This document shows positions 50,715 to 60,498 of a DNA stretch of 64,000 nt, in pieces. The notes below the pieces were generated by a model. That model was given only the letters and a program-made list of their open reading frames with translations, did not search any database and had not been told where the DNA came from. The position numbers and the translations under genes are program-made. The DNA lies in the NCBI GenBank assembly GCA_023415055.1, contig JAEZLZ010000058.1, positions 124,001 to 188,000 of the forward strand, written 5' to 3'. This stretch comes from Bacillota bacterium (GTDB taxonomy: Bacteria > Bacillota > Clostridia > Lachnospirales > Lachnospiraceae). Every line of letters starts with the position of its first letter. The first letter of the stretch is position 1.

Positions 50715-52376
50715 TTATTTACCGGTATATCTTGCATAGGCATCGGTATAGATCTGAATCAATCTCTCTAAGCCCATCGCATTCAGCTGCTCTACATAAG
50801 CGTCCCAGCCTTCGTCAATTCCGCCCTCAGTAATCCACTGTGCACGCGTACTCTCCACATATTTATCAATATCCGCGGTCAGAGTAGGACGTTCCTCATT
50901 CTCTTCATTCGTAAACATAACACTGGGATAAGGAGTAGTAACCGTGCTTTCGCCTAATTTGCTGAGTTCCACCTTCAAACCATCTCCGCTGGTAGGGGAA
51001 AGCTTAATCTTATCCTGGAAGTCCTTGCTCACATACTTAGGACCGAAGTCACGAAGACTGGAGTCCCAATACCAGGCATCTGCACTTGTTCCTTCCGGTG
51101 GGTTATTCAGCTCATAGGTTCCGTCTGCATTCTTCGTGATAACTGTACCGATTCCGCCCCAGAAGTTCTGAATACTTGCTTCACCTGTATAGAATTGATC
51201 GATCCAGCGTGCAGCAACTTCAGGATTCTTGCAAAACGATGTAATCATTGCTTCATTTCTCATGATACTGGATACACCATTCGGATCACCGCCGGTATAT
51301 GCCTTGCCATCCGGTCCGGTAATTGGTGCGATAACTTCATATTCTGAGGACCAGATACCGAAGTTAGAATCCGGCGTCCATGCATATTCCAGACCAACTC
51401 TTGACACATTCGGATCCTGGCGTTTTGCGGACAACATGGAATCATCCTGTGTAAATGCTTCCTGATCGATGATACCTTCAGAATATAATTTATTGAGCCA
51501 TTTGATTCCTTCCTTGTACTGAGCAGAGGTAGGATAGTAGGTCAGAGAATTATCGGTATTAACCATCATCTTATAACCATTGATATCAGTGATGCCAAAA
51601 GGATTCAGAAGGTCCATGGATACACCCTTCGAACCGGAGATCGGAATCTCATCATTCGGATCACCGTTGCCATTGGCATCCTGATCCTTGAAGGCCTTCA
51701 GCACGGTATACAGCTCATCCACAGTAGTAGGTACTGAAAGTCCCAGATTATCCAGCCACTTCTTATTGATGATTGGTTGATTACAGGAAACCGGTCGTTT
51801 CGGAAGATTTTTACCGAAGGAATACATCTTTCCGTCGGGGAAGGTAGTTACCTTCTTTAATTCAGGCATTTCCTCCAGTGCTGCCTTATAATTGGGCATA
51901 TATTGATCAACCAAGTCGTCTAACGGAAGGAAGTAATCCAAATTATTAATAATATCTGCATCGTTAAAGGTCTGGAAACCAAAGATAATATCCGGCAATT
52001 CACCGCTTGCCAAAAGAATACCCTTTTGCTCGCTCCAATCATTCAAGGATTGAACCTGCCATTCAATTTCAACATTCGAATCCTTCGCCAGCTGTGTCAG
52101 GAACTCATTGTTTTTAAAGCTGTCACCCATATTACCCCAACGGGTTGTAAGTACGGTAAGTTTCACTGGTTCATCTACAATCGGCATTCCGGTTTCATGA
52201 AAGCCGTCACTTGCTGCCGGTGCTTCTGTTGCTGTTGTTTTACTGCTCTCTCCGGTTTGTTCTTCTTCTTGGGTTGTGGTATCCTTCGCTTTACAACCGG
52301 CCAATGTAAAAATCATTACCACCACAAGTATTAAACTGATCAGCTGTCTCATTGTGGTTGCCACACTTTTTTTCAT
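50715..52376 (-). CDS. Oligosaccharide-binding lipoprotein (LplA/LipO-like)
   Basis: 553-aa ABC transporter binding protein. Lipoprotein signal peptide with lipobox TLAGCK (Cys ~28), a Thr/Glu/Ser-rich linker, then a large family 1-type solute-binding fold (VKLTVLTTRWGNMGDS, GELPDIIFGFQ, YSFGKNLPKRPVSCNQPIINKKWLDNLGL). The size and sequence fit the group whose permeases are LplB/LplC. AAGGAGG precedes the ATG. The substrate is probably an alpha-linked oligosaccharide given the GH31 genes behind it. Confidence 0.92.
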   Translation of the reverse strand: MKKSVATTMRQLISLILVVVMIFTLAGCKAKDTTTQEEEQTGESSKTTATEAPAASDGFHETGMPIVDEPVKLTVLTTRWGNMGDSFKNNEFLTQLAKDSNVEIEWQVQSLNDWSEQKGILLASGELPDIIFGFQTFNDADIINNLDYFLPLDDLVDQYMPNYKAALEEMPELKKVTTFPDGKMYSFGKNLPKRPVSCNQPIINKKWLDNLGLSVPTTVDELYTVLKAFKDQDANGNGDPNDEIPISGSKGVSMDLLNPFGITDINGYKMMVNTDNSLTYYPTSAQYKEGIKWLNKLYSEGIIDQEAFTQDDSMLSAKRQDPNVSRVGLEYAWTPDSNFGIWSSEYEVIAPITGPDGKAYTGGDPNGVSSIMRNEAMITSFCKNPEVAARWIDQFYTGEASIQNFWGGIGTVITKNADGTYELNNPPEGTSADAWYWDSSLRDFGPKYVSKDFQDKIKLSPTSGDGLKVELSKLGESTVTTPYPSVMFTNEENEERPTLTADIDKYVESTRAQWITEGGIDEGWDAYVEQLNAMGLERLIQIYTDAYARYTGK

Positions 52377-52491
52377 AACTTATCCTCCTTCATTCATATG
52401 CTATGCCTGGGTTATTCCCAATGCACCGCGTTGTTACTTTTTATCCCTAAGGGTACGCCGCTAGCCTGCGTCCCCAAAGCGCTAAATCACC

Positions 52492-53391
52492 TCATCCCTT
52501 GACGGCACCAATCATAACACCTTGATTAAAGTGCTTCTGTACAAAGGGATATATACACAAAATAGGAAGCGTAGATACGATAATCACTGAATATCTCATC
52601 AGATTTGACAATCTCAGTGCGATTTGCATCGCCTCCCCGCTGCCAAAGGACATCTGAAGATTATTCGTAATCAGAATGTTTCTCAAAATAAGCTGTAACG
52701 GGTATTTATCAGTGTCTTTGATATAAATCAAAGCATTAAAATAGGAATTCCACATACCCACCGCTGTCCATAAGGCAATTACCGCAATAACTGCCTTCGA
52801 TAATGGAAGTACAATTCTCATGAAGTAATAGAGATTGCCGCAACCGTCAATTTTTGCTGCATCATTCAACTCTTCCGGGATATTTGTCTGGAAGAAGGTT
52901 CTTGCAACGATAATGTGATATACAACAACCGAGAACGGTAATACCATAACCGTGAAAGTATTATACAGGTGGAAGTCTTTTATCGTCAGATAGGTAGGGA
53001 TCAGACCGCCGTTAAAAAACATGGTAAATACGAACATTAAGGTAAAAAATTTTCTACCCACCAAATCCTTTCTGGATAAAGCATAAGCAGCAAGAATGTT
53101 AACAAATAAGCCAACCAGTGTACCTATCACAGTATAAAGGATCGTATTACGGTATCCTGTCCAAATCTCCTGATGACGTAGCAGCTCTTTATAGCCATCC
53201 AGGGTGAACTTTACCGGCAGGAACCATACCTGACCATTCGCAACTGCTGATGGATCACTAAAGGATGCTATGATAACGAAATAAAGTGGGTAAAGAACGA
53301 TTAGCATAATGAGCCCGGAGAGCAGGTATAGCAACAAATTAAAGCTTTTGTCTCTGTGACTAAGTTTTATCTTATTAGATTTAAGTTCCAT
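52492..53391 (-). CDS. Sugar ABC transporter permease, LplC/YtcP-like
   Basis: 299 aa from ATG 53391 (AAAGGA site; a GTG at 53424 overlaps the previous gene and lacks one). Six helices and the EAA loop NIPEELNDAAKIDGCGNLYYFMRIVLPLSKAVIAVIAL, which docks on the ATPase. The extended ending HFNQGVMIGAVKG is typical of this LplC/YtcP subfamily. No ATPase gene is in the operon; a shared MsmK-type ATPase elsewhere is usual for these systems. Confidence 0.92.
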   Translation of the reverse strand: MELKSNKIKLSHRDKSFNLLLYLLSGLIMLIVLYPLYFVIIASFSDPSAVANGQVWFLPVKFTLDGYKELLRHQEIWTGYRNTILYTVIGTLVGLFVNILAAYALSRKDLVGRKFFTLMFVFTMFFNGGLIPTYLTIKDFHLYNTFTVMVLPFSVVVYHIIVARTFFQTNIPEELNDAAKIDGCGNLYYFMRIVLPLSKAVIAVIALWTAVGMWNSYFNALIYIKDTDKYPLQLILRNILITNNLQMSFGSGEAMQIALRLSNLMRYSVIIVSTLPILCIYPFVQKHFNQGVMIGAVKG

Positions 53392-53417
53392 ATGGTTTCT
53401 GTTCCTTTCTTTTATTT

Positions 53418-54356
53418 TTACCACAGACTGTTTTCACTCATCTTCTTTGATATTCGATTGACCAAAATTAATAAGGTAAAGTTGACAATTGTGCTAAATA
53501 GGTTAATTGCTGCGGAATAGCTGTACTGCGTATTAATTACACCGATCTTATATACATAAGTAGAAATTACTTCACTGCTTGCTATGTTCAGATCGTTCTG
53601 CATCAGATAAACCTTTTCAAATCCCACGCTCATAAGACCCCCGGCTCTCAGGATCAGCATGATTACCGCAGTTGGAATCAGCATCGGAATATCGATAAAG
53701 CGAATCTTCTGCATGCTGGTAGCACCATCAACTGTCGCTGCTTCATATAGACTCGGATCGATACCGGACAACGCTGCGATGTATAAGATGCTGTCCCACC
53801 CAGTATTCTGCCAGACATCAGACCAGACATAAAGGTGCTTAAAGGCACCGCTGGAGCCCATCAGATTCGGAGCTTCTACTCCGATCAGCTCACAGATCGA
53901 ACCAAACACACCACTTCCGGGAGACAGGATCAATGTAATCAGACCAACCACTACCACGGTTGAGATAAAATGCGGCAAATAAGTCACCGTCTGGAATAAC
54001 CGCTTATATTTACCGTTTCTCATCTGATTGATACCAAGTGCCAAAATAATTGGAACAGGAAATACCAGCATACTGTACAAGGTAATGGTCAAGGTATTTT
54101 TTATCGTGGTTGAGAACTGGTAAGAAACAAAAAACTTCCTAAAATATTTAAAAATCGGATCGGCCCACTCACTTCCCAAGATTCCATTCAGTGCTTTATA
54201 ATCCTTGAATGCAATCAGCACACCATACATAGGGCGATAGGTAAATAGAATTAAAAGTATGGTTGCTGGAAGGAGCATTAGGTACAATCCCCAATTTCTT
54301 CGAATTCTTATCCACAAATCAAGTGATGAGCCTTTTCTCTTATTGATTGATTTCAC
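53418..54356 (-). CDS. Sugar ABC transporter permease, LplB-like
   Basis: 312 aa with six helices. It begins with a basic cytoplasmic tail and LYLMLLPATILLILFTYRPMYGVLIAFKDYKALNGILGSEWADP, diagnostic for LplB-type permeases. The EAA loop is ALSGIDPSLYEAATVDGATSMQKIRFIDIPMLIPTAVIM. It forms the heterodimeric pore with the following permease. It is the first intact gene after the GH13 remnant. Confidence 0.92.
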   Translation of the reverse strand: MKSINKRKGSSLDLWIRIRRNWGLYLMLLPATILLILFTYRPMYGVLIAFKDYKALNGILGSEWADPIFKYFRKFFVSYQFSTTIKNTLTITLYSMLVFPVPIILALGINQMRNGKYKRLFQTVTYLPHFISTVVVVGLITLILSPGSGVFGSICELIGVEAPNLMGSSGAFKHLYVWSDVWQNTGWDSILYIAALSGIDPSLYEAATVDGATSMQKIRFIDIPMLIPTAVIMLILRAGGLMSVGFEKVYLMQNDLNIASSEVISTYVYKIGVINTQYSYSAAINLFSTIVNFTLLILVNRISKKMSENSLW

Positions 54357-54408
54357 AAGGGTACCTCCTATTGATTAATTCTTTCCATAAATATAAGATG
54401 CATCGCAA

Positions 54409-54689
54409 TCACTTCGCTTTCGCAATTTGGATCAGTTCTTCCATATCCTTCTAGGTTCCGAATTTCGGATCAATATCCATATAATCCGAGATATCATAAC
54501 CGTTGTCATCCTAAGGTGATTGATTTACGGGTGACCGCCATATTGCGTTAATACCTAACTGCTCCAGATCATCAAGCTTTGATATTATTCCCTGCAAATC
54601 ACCAATCCATCACCGTTGCTATCCATAAAGCTTCGGGGATAGATCTGATAAACAACCGCTTTTTGCCACCATTTTTCTTCTTTCATCAT
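54409..54689 (-). pseudogene. GH13 alpha-glucosidase / oligo-1,6-glucosidase remnant
   Basis: Hand translation gives KWWQKAVVYQIYPRSFMDSN and NGDG from ATG 54689, the unmistakable GH13 oligo-glucosidase N-terminus. A one-base deletion then shifts frame to GDLQGIISKLDDLEQLGINA, IW.SPV, followed by a stop, then DNGYDISDYMDIDPKFGT and a second stop, then MEELIQIAKAK. Only ~90 of ~550 residues remain and the catalytic region is gone. It occupies the promoter-proximal place of the LacI-controlled operon, which indicates the operon originally processed alpha-glucosides. Confidence 0.88.
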
Positions 54690-54758
54690 AATTTTCCATA
54701 GACGAGGGTTATAATTAACACAACGTCATGAATTTCACTATATCTCAACGTTAAAATT

Positions 54759-54808
54759 AGTGTTATCGTTAACACTTTCATATTATCACTGCGTTTTCTA
54801 TTTGTCAA
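54759..54808 (-). promoter_or_regulatory. ABC/GH31 operon promoter with LacI-type operator
   Basis: Minus strand -35 TTGACA (54808-54803), 17-nt spacer, -10 TAATAT (54785-54780). Immediately downstream, 54759-54776 is the palindrome AGTGTTATCGTTAACACT with the central CG typical of LacI-family operators, placed over the expected transcription start for repression. Confidence 0.8.
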
Positions 54809-54901
54809 TAATATTTTGTGCATTATAAATATTTTACGAGTGTAATATATCTATTTTTTGACATATATGATCATACGTTTATTTATATGTTACATGCTTA
54901 G

Positions 54902-54915
54902 TGATATCGTTATCA
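54902..54915. promoter_or_regulatory. Second LacI-type operator (TGATATCGTTATCA)
   Basis: Palindrome with central CG, mid-way in the divergent region. It differs by two bases from the other two sites and could serve as an auxiliary operator for loop formation. Confidence 0.55.
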
Positions 54916-54990
54916 TATATTGTGCTAAAGCAGTCCATTCTCGCACAAAGTTACATTTCTATTTTTGGTACAAATTTCAAATATTATCTA

Positions 54991-55056
54991 TTGCATTATC
55001 CATTTTAATTCGATATAATGTATTTTATCAGATAAATCATCATGTTATCGTTATCA
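54991..55056 (+). promoter_or_regulatory. lacI-type gene promoter with third operator
   Basis: -35 TTGCAT (54991-54996), 17-nt spacer, -10 TATAAT (55014-55019). TGTTATCGTTATCA at 55043-55056 lies between promoter and start codon and matches the core of the first operator in 13 of 14 positions, so the regulator probably represses itself. Confidence 0.7.
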
Positions 55057-55069
55057 TTAAGGAGCGCAT

Positions 55070-56068
55070 ATGGTTACTTTAAAAGATATAGCAAAGGAAG
55101 CCGGAGTAAGTGTAATGACCGTATCTCGTGTCGTGAACCGGAATTATTCCAAGGTTTCCGAAGACAACATCAATAAGATTCAGGAAATTATTAATAAATA
55201 CGGGTATGTACCGAATTCGTCCGCCCGCAGTCTGTCCTCCCGATCATCAAGGATTATTTCCGTTATCATACAGGGCAGCCACAACGCATTGGAATCGCCC
55301 TATAATGCAACCATGTTGGGTAATATCGTCCAGCAGCTGCAGATTCGCGATTATAATCCGATGGTTCATTTTATAGACAAGTATTCCGAGGTCACAAAGC
55401 ATTTACAGTCCTGGAACGCGGAGGGTGCCATTTTTCTAGGTACTTTCGATTCCGATATCCAGCAGATACAAGCAGACAATAAGATTCCTCTTGTGTTTAC
55501 CGACAGTTATAGCAGCATCCGCCAGGTGAACAACATCGGCATTGACGATTACAAGGGCGGCGCACTGGCTGCACAGCATTTCCTTGATTTCGGTCACCAA
55601 AGCTTTGCTTTTATCTCTCCCTATCTTAGTGTCAGTCAACTGATACAGCAACGATATCAGGGCTTTCTGGATACTCTGTCAAAGACGGGGCTTGAGTCAA
55701 ATTCATGTCAAGTAATTGAGACACTTGATATGACCGATGCTGTGAATCAGATCTGCTCTCACAAAAAGGCGATCACTGCAATTTTCGTGCCTGCGGACAA
55801 TAACGCCGTTGAGATCATTGATATCCTAAAACGAAGGGGATATCATATACCGGAGGACTATTCCGTCATCGGATTTGATAACCTGCCCATTGGTAAGTAT
55901 ATTACTCCTCGGCTGACCACCATCTCTCAGGACATCAATCAGAAAGCCCAATATGCTCTTGATGTTTTGTTCCAACATTTGAAGGATCCGAGCCTGCCAA
56001 CTCAGAACATGGTATTGAATGTTGAATTAATCGCACGGGAATCCGTACACGACCGAAGAAGAAGATAA
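55070..56068 (+). CDS. LacI-family transcriptional regulator
   Basis: 332 aa. N-terminal LacI helix-turn-helix (VTLKDIAKEAGVSVMTVSRVVNRNYSKVSEDNINKI) and hinge (YVPNSSARSLSSRSSR), then a sugar-binding core (IPLVFTDSYSSIRQVNNIGIDDYKGGALAAQHFLDFGH, AIFVPADNNAVEIIDILKRRGYHIPEDYSVIGFDNLPIGKYITPRLTTISQD). Divergent from the ABC/GH31 operon, with three CG-centred operators in between. Expected to respond to an alpha-linked oligosaccharide or its product. Confidence 0.95.
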   Translation: MVTLKDIAKEAGVSVMTVSRVVNRNYSKVSEDNINKIQEIINKYGYVPNSSARSLSSRSSRIISVIIQGSHNALESPYNATMLGNIVQQLQIRDYNPMVHFIDKYSEVTKHLQSWNAEGAIFLGTFDSDIQQIQADNKIPLVFTDSYSSIRQVNNIGIDDYKGGALAAQHFLDFGHQSFAFISPYLSVSQLIQQRYQGFLDTLSKTGLESNSCQVIETLDMTDAVNQICSHKKAITAIFVPADNNAVEIIDILKRRGYHIPEDYSVIGFDNLPIGKYITPRLTTISQDINQKAQYALDVLFQHLKDPSLPTQNMVLNVELIARESVHDRRRR

Positions 56069-56114
56069 ACGATAGAAAATACGCTTCGCAAACCTTCTAT
56101 TGTCATGAATTGAT

Positions 56115-56164
56115 AATGCCAGACGTATTCGAACGAATATATTCGATAACGACTGGCATTTTTA
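56115..56164 (+). terminator. Terminator after the LacI-family gene
   Basis: Stem AATGCCAG / CTGGCATT with further inner pairing (ATTCGAACGAAT region) and T5 afterward. Confidence 0.8.
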
Positions 56165-56294
56165 TATTGTATTTATGCAGTATAGGATTATACTTCCAAA
56201 GGATAAGACAAGCATAGCACGGTATATCTTACTATTTCAGAGCACTCCGGCAGCAATATCATATCCCTAAATTACATAGGAGCAACGCACACCG

Positions 56295-58067
56295 TCAAGC
56301 CTCGAGTGTCGCTTTGATCCTTCTGACACCAGCCGAGGAGGCTTCCTCCTTAAGCAGGATGAATCTGCCCAGCTCTCCGGTACTTACAGCGTGTGGTCCG
56401 CCACAGATTTCTTTTGAATATCCAGGTATCGTATAAACCTTCACGACATCATCATACTTATGATCAAATATACCGATTGCCCCAGCTTCTCTTGCGGCTT
56501 CCAAGGAAATCTCTTCGCATATTACATCGATTCGTTTGTCGATGGCTTCATTTACGATCCGTGCTACCTCATCAAGCTCCTCCTGCTTTAATTTTCGATC
56601 GAAGGAAAAGTCAAACCGCAGCCGCTCCTCTGTGATATTACTTCCTCTCTGATATACCTCATCGCCCAACACTTTTCTTAAGGCACTATTCAGCAGATGA
56701 GTCGCGGTATGCAATCTGGCAGTCTGAATTCCGGTATCAGCTAAGCCACCTTTAAATTTACCCTCCGCACCCTGCCTTGATTTCTGTTGATGCTCCAGAA
56801 ATTTTTTCCGGAAGCCTTCGATGTCCACCTCAATTCCTCTTTCCTTTGCAAGCTCGGTGGTGAACTCAATAGGGAATCCAAACGTATCAAACAATCGAAA
56901 AGCAAGCTCATCATCTAATCGCTCTCCCTCCGTTAATAAGGAGAAATATTTCTCCGCCTTCTTTAGTCCGGTATCAAGGGTTTTTCCGAATAGCACATAC
57001 TCTCTTTCTATCTGTTCCAGGATAAAGCTCTGATTCACTTCCAGTTCACTATATACTCCTTTATATTGCCGAATGATGAGCAAGGCCAAATTGCAAAGTA
57101 TGTTTTCCTTAATTCCAAGTTTTTTTGTTATACGGATCGTCCTTCGAATCAATCTCCTCAATATATAACCCTGCTCTGTGTTCGAAGGTGTCAGCTTCTT
57201 TGCGTCACCCAGGATAAATGCAATTGTTCGGATATGCTCGCAAATGATACGAAAGTCTCTCTGGTTCTGCGTACCATAGGGAATATCGGTTAAGCTTTTT
57301 AACATATCCATAACCGGCACAAAGAGCTCTGTATCATAGACATTGTCCTTGCCGTTCAGGATGGTCAGTACTCGTTCCAGTCCCATTCCAGTATCCACAT
57401 TCTTTTGAAGCAGCGGTCGAAAGGAGCCGTCATTTTCTTTCTTGTATTGGAGAAAAACATTGTTCCAGATCTCTACGTATTTGCCACAGTGACAGGCAGG
57501 TCCGCATTCCCTACCGCAAGGCTCCTTCCCCGTATCATAGAATATCTCGGTATCCGGACCGCAGGGACCTGTCAGCCCTACCGGACCCCACCAGTTCTCT
57601 TCGCTACCATAGAAGAATATCTGCTCATCGGATAAACCCATGGCTTTCCAAAGCTCTGCCGTCTCATCATCTCTCGCAATTCCTTCCTCGCCTTGAAATA
57701 CAGTGACCGCAATACGTTCCTTAGGAATCCGCAGCTTTGATGTCAAGAATTCAAAGCTGAATGAAATGGATTCCTTCTTGAAGTAATCTCCAAGGGACCA
57801 GTTACCCAACATCTCAAAAAAAGTAAGATGCGTGTCATCACCCACTTCATCAATATCACAGGTACGAACGCATTTCTGTATATCCACCAGACGGCTGCCT
57901 TGCGGGTGCTTTTCACCCAGCAGATAGGGAACCAGCGGATGCATCCCTGCCGTGGTGAACAGAACGGTAGGATCATTGTCCGGTAATAGTGAGGCTGAGC
58001 CAATCTCCTTATGCCCCCTTTCCTTAAAAAATTCGATGTACATGCTACGTAGTTCTTGTGCTGTCAT
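56295..58067 (-). CDS. alaS: Alanyl-tRNA synthetase, short form without C-Ala domain
   Basis: 590 aa against about 875 for ordinary AlaRS. Class II catalytic core (FFKERGHKEIGSASLLPDNDPTVLFTTAGMHPLVPYLLG, CVRTCDIDEVGDDTHLTFFEMLGNWSLGDYFK, GLERVL), tRNA-recognition helices, and the editing domain with HTATH and CGGPH zinc motifs. It stops right after the editing domain (SAGVRRIKATLEA), lacking the C-Ala/dimerisation part. An extra Cys-rich insertion, EPCGRECGPACHCGKY, lies near residue 190. Governed by an Ala T-box. Confidence 0.93.
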   Translation of the reverse strand: MTAQELRSMYIEFFKERGHKEIGSASLLPDNDPTVLFTTAGMHPLVPYLLGEKHPQGSRLVDIQKCVRTCDIDEVGDDTHLTFFEMLGNWSLGDYFKKESISFSFEFLTSKLRIPKERIAVTVFQGEEGIARDDETAELWKAMGLSDEQIFFYGSEENWWGPVGLTGPCGPDTEIFYDTGKEPCGRECGPACHCGKYVEIWNNVFLQYKKENDGSFRPLLQKNVDTGMGLERVLTILNGKDNVYDTELFVPVMDMLKSLTDIPYGTQNQRDFRIICEHIRTIAFILGDAKKLTPSNTEQGYILRRLIRRTIRITKKLGIKENILCNLALLIIRQYKGVYSELEVNQSFILEQIEREYVLFGKTLDTGLKKAEKYFSLLTEGERLDDELAFRLFDTFGFPIEFTTELAKERGIEVDIEGFRKKFLEHQQKSRQGAEGKFKGGLADTGIQTARLHTATHLLNSALRKVLGDEVYQRGSNITEERLRFDFSFDRKLKQEELDEVARIVNEAIDKRIDVICEEISLEAAREAGAIGIFDHKYDDVVKVYTIPGYSKEICGGPHAVSTGELGRFILLKEEASSAGVRRIKATLEA

Positions 58068-58098
58068 TGTATTACTCCTCTCTTATAAAAATTGATAT

Positions 58099-58368
58099 AA
58101 AAAAGCCCTAAGCTGATTTTTTCAGCTTAGGGCGAACGATACTGTCCGTGTTACCACCTAAATTCAAAGGTAAACTTTGCACTCTGTTAGTACAGGGTAT
58201 TATCCCGATACCAATTTCCTTTTAACGGCGGAAACTCCGTTGAAGCCTACTAAGATTACTCTGTTCGGTTCACAGCTCCGAGACTGCTTCCACGTTAACT
58301 TCGTAAAGATTCACACCACCATCTTCTCTCTGTGACTTGATTAACGTCTACTCTTTCTCTTCCTAGCC
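58099..58368 (-). promoter_or_regulatory. T-box leader (alanine, specifier GCA)
   Basis: Minus strand: AGAGTAG and CAGAGAGAAGATGGTGG stem I elements (58352-58315), specifier loop GGAA-GCA-GTC with GCA at 58287-58285 (Ala), conserved T-box TTTAGGTGGTAACACGG (around 58163-58147), and terminator GCCCTAAGCTGA/TCAGCTTAGGGC with T6 (58133-58099). The rest of 58381-58645 is AT-rich with nothing recognised. Confidence 0.93.
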
Positions 58369-58645
58369 TTTATATTTTAAATTATTGGTAGGATATCATC
58401 ATTTACTGTACATGTCAAGATATTTTTATCCATGTTATCATCGATATTTTCCCGCAACAGAGAATACCTAATATCCCGGTCCGCAATTCAGATCATAGTT
58501 TTTATAACAGATGCATCAAACACAAATAGGCAGTACCAAGAAAGCTCATAACATAATCGTATTCTGTTTCATTATCTTATACAAATTATATACTTACTTT
58601 ATAACAGTTAGGGTACCAAAAACCCCCGGTAATACCGTATACGTA

Positions 58646-60475
58646 TTAATACTTCCCGAATTCAGCATCATTTAATACAATCTTTGCTTTTGAGGCTTCC
58701 TTTTCCTCAGCTGGTAGTCTATTTTTTTTATTCTCCTTATCCGACATTTTCTCGAGCATCTTTAATACCTCTGGGTGAATTATTTCATTTTTACCATGGA
58801 TATTTGAATTATTTTTGATTTTAAACTGATTTACTGATTCTTTTAACAGGACTGCCTGGCTGGAAAGCTCTTCACTTGCAGCTGCGCTTTCCTCGGACGT
58901 GGCTGAATTTGCCTGTACCACCTGCGACACCTGCATAATTCCCTGATTAATTTGCGAAATACCGATCGCCTGTTCACTCGATGCATTGGCAATACCACCT
59001 ACAAGGTTAGCAACCTGTTCAATCATCTCTACTATTTTATCCAAGGCTTGTGCCGTATCTTTTGCAATTTTGGTACCACTCTCTGACTTTTTAATGGATC
59101 CTTCTATCATTTCAGTTGTCTCTTTTGCAGCATTGGCCGATCTGGCAGCAAGATTTCTTACCTCTTCCGCTACTACTGCGAAGCCCTTGCCATGCTGTCC
59201 TGCTCTTGCAGCTTCAACCGCTGCATTTAAGGCAAGAATATTGGTCTGGAATGCAATATCATCAATCACTTTAATTACCTTGGAAATATTGGTTGAGGAT
59301 TCGTTGATTTCATCCATCGCCTTCAGCATTTCCCGCATCTGAGAATTTCCCTGTTCTGCATTCGATTTTGCATTTTCCGCAAGCTCATTTGCCTGATTTG
59401 CATTATGTGCGTTCGTCTCTGTCTGAGAAGCAATTTCTTCTATGGACGCGGTTAGCTCTTCTATCGAGCTGGATTGCTCTGTTGCTCCTTGAGCAAGTAG
59501 TACACTGGAATCCGATACCTGTTTTGAACCTACTTCAACCTGCTCTGCTGCAATATAAATGTTAGAGAGGATTTCATTATTCTTCCTAACCAATTCAGAC
59601 AACTTGTTACCAAGCAGATCTTCAGCAGAACTGATTGGCACCTCTATCGTAAGGTCTCCGTCTGCTATCTTTTCCGCAGACAGTGCCTGATTGCGAATAT
59701 TCTCTATCATTTTCTCAAAAGATGCTGTAAGGCTTCCGATCTCATCTTTGCTCTCTGACTTTATATCGACATTCACATCTCCCAGTGCAAGTTTATTTGC
59801 CGCTTCCACCATCTTTCCGATTGGCTTGCCGATGATACGGGAGATATAAATACCGAGAACGATCGAAATAACCACTCCCACAAAAATCAATATAATCATT
59901 ATTAATATTGCTTTTTGAGCCATATTATCATTCTGTAATGACTGCTGCTCTGCATCTGCAGCACAATTCTTCATTAAGGTAAGAAAATTACTTCTAAGCT
60001 CATCACCCAATTCCTTGCTGTCGACTAAGATTACTTTCTTTGCTTCCTCATACTGCCCGGCATCATTATAGTTAACTACTTCCTGCATATATTCCTTATA
60101 TTCTTCCCAGTTCACTGCCATTTCTTCAAAAAAAGCCATATCTTCTTCATGTACCACGGTACCTTTATATTTTAGAGACAACTCATCAATACTGCTGCAC
60201 AAATCGTTAATTTTAGTAACACATTCTGCTTTCTCTTCTTCTGTCTCCACTATAGTTAGCTTTAAAGCATCGTATCTTAGACGTTCAAAACTTGCATTCG
60301 AATCCCCTGCATAAGCAATACCTAATGTGTTTTTTTCAAATAATGAAGTATCCGCATTATTAATCTTCAAAATATTTATCAGTCCAACACCACCAACAAT
60401 TGCCGCGATGAGTGCTACTACAAGAAAGCCCATAATCAGCTTTACTGCTATTCTTAAATTTTTATACCATTTCAT
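58646..60475 (-). CDS. Methyl-accepting chemotaxis protein, paralogue of the riboswitch-controlled one
   Basis: 609-aa receptor with the same plan as that at 20520-22343: MKWYKNLRIAVKLIMGF start and TM1, four-helix-bundle sensor (~35-185), TM2 (~190-212), HAMP, signalling domain tip NILALNAAVEAARAGQHGKG, and a linker ending EFGKY, again of the x-aromatic-x-x-aromatic kind. The cytoplasmic parts are nearly the same and the sensor bundles differ most, as expected for receptors diverging in ligand. Last gene of cheA-cheW-MCP, 23 nt after cheW. Confidence 0.95.
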   Translation of the reverse strand: MKWYKNLRIAVKLIMGFLVVALIAAIVGGVGLINILKINNADTSLFEKNTLGIAYAGDSNASFERLRYDALKLTIVETEEEKAECVTKINDLCSSIDELSLKYKGTVVHEEDMAFFEEMAVNWEEYKEYMQEVVNYNDAGQYEEAKKVILVDSKELGDELRSNFLTLMKNCAADAEQQSLQNDNMAQKAILIMIILIFVGVVISIVLGIYISRIIGKPIGKMVEAANKLALGDVNVDIKSESKDEIGSLTASFEKMIENIRNQALSAEKIADGDLTIEVPISSAEDLLGNKLSELVRKNNEILSNIYIAAEQVEVGSKQVSDSSVLLAQGATEQSSSIEELTASIEEIASQTETNAHNANQANELAENAKSNAEQGNSQMREMLKAMDEINESSTNISKVIKVIDDIAFQTNILALNAAVEAARAGQHGKGFAVVAEEVRNLAARSANAAKETTEMIEGSIKKSESGTKIAKDTAQALDKIVEMIEQVANLVGGIANASSEQAIGISQINQGIMQVSQVVQANSATSEESAAASEELSSQAVLLKESVNQFKIKNNSNIHGKNEIIHPEVLKMLEKMSDKENKKNRLPAEEKEASKAKIVLNDAEFGKY

Positions 60476-60498
60476 ACTAATCCCTCCATATCATCGGT

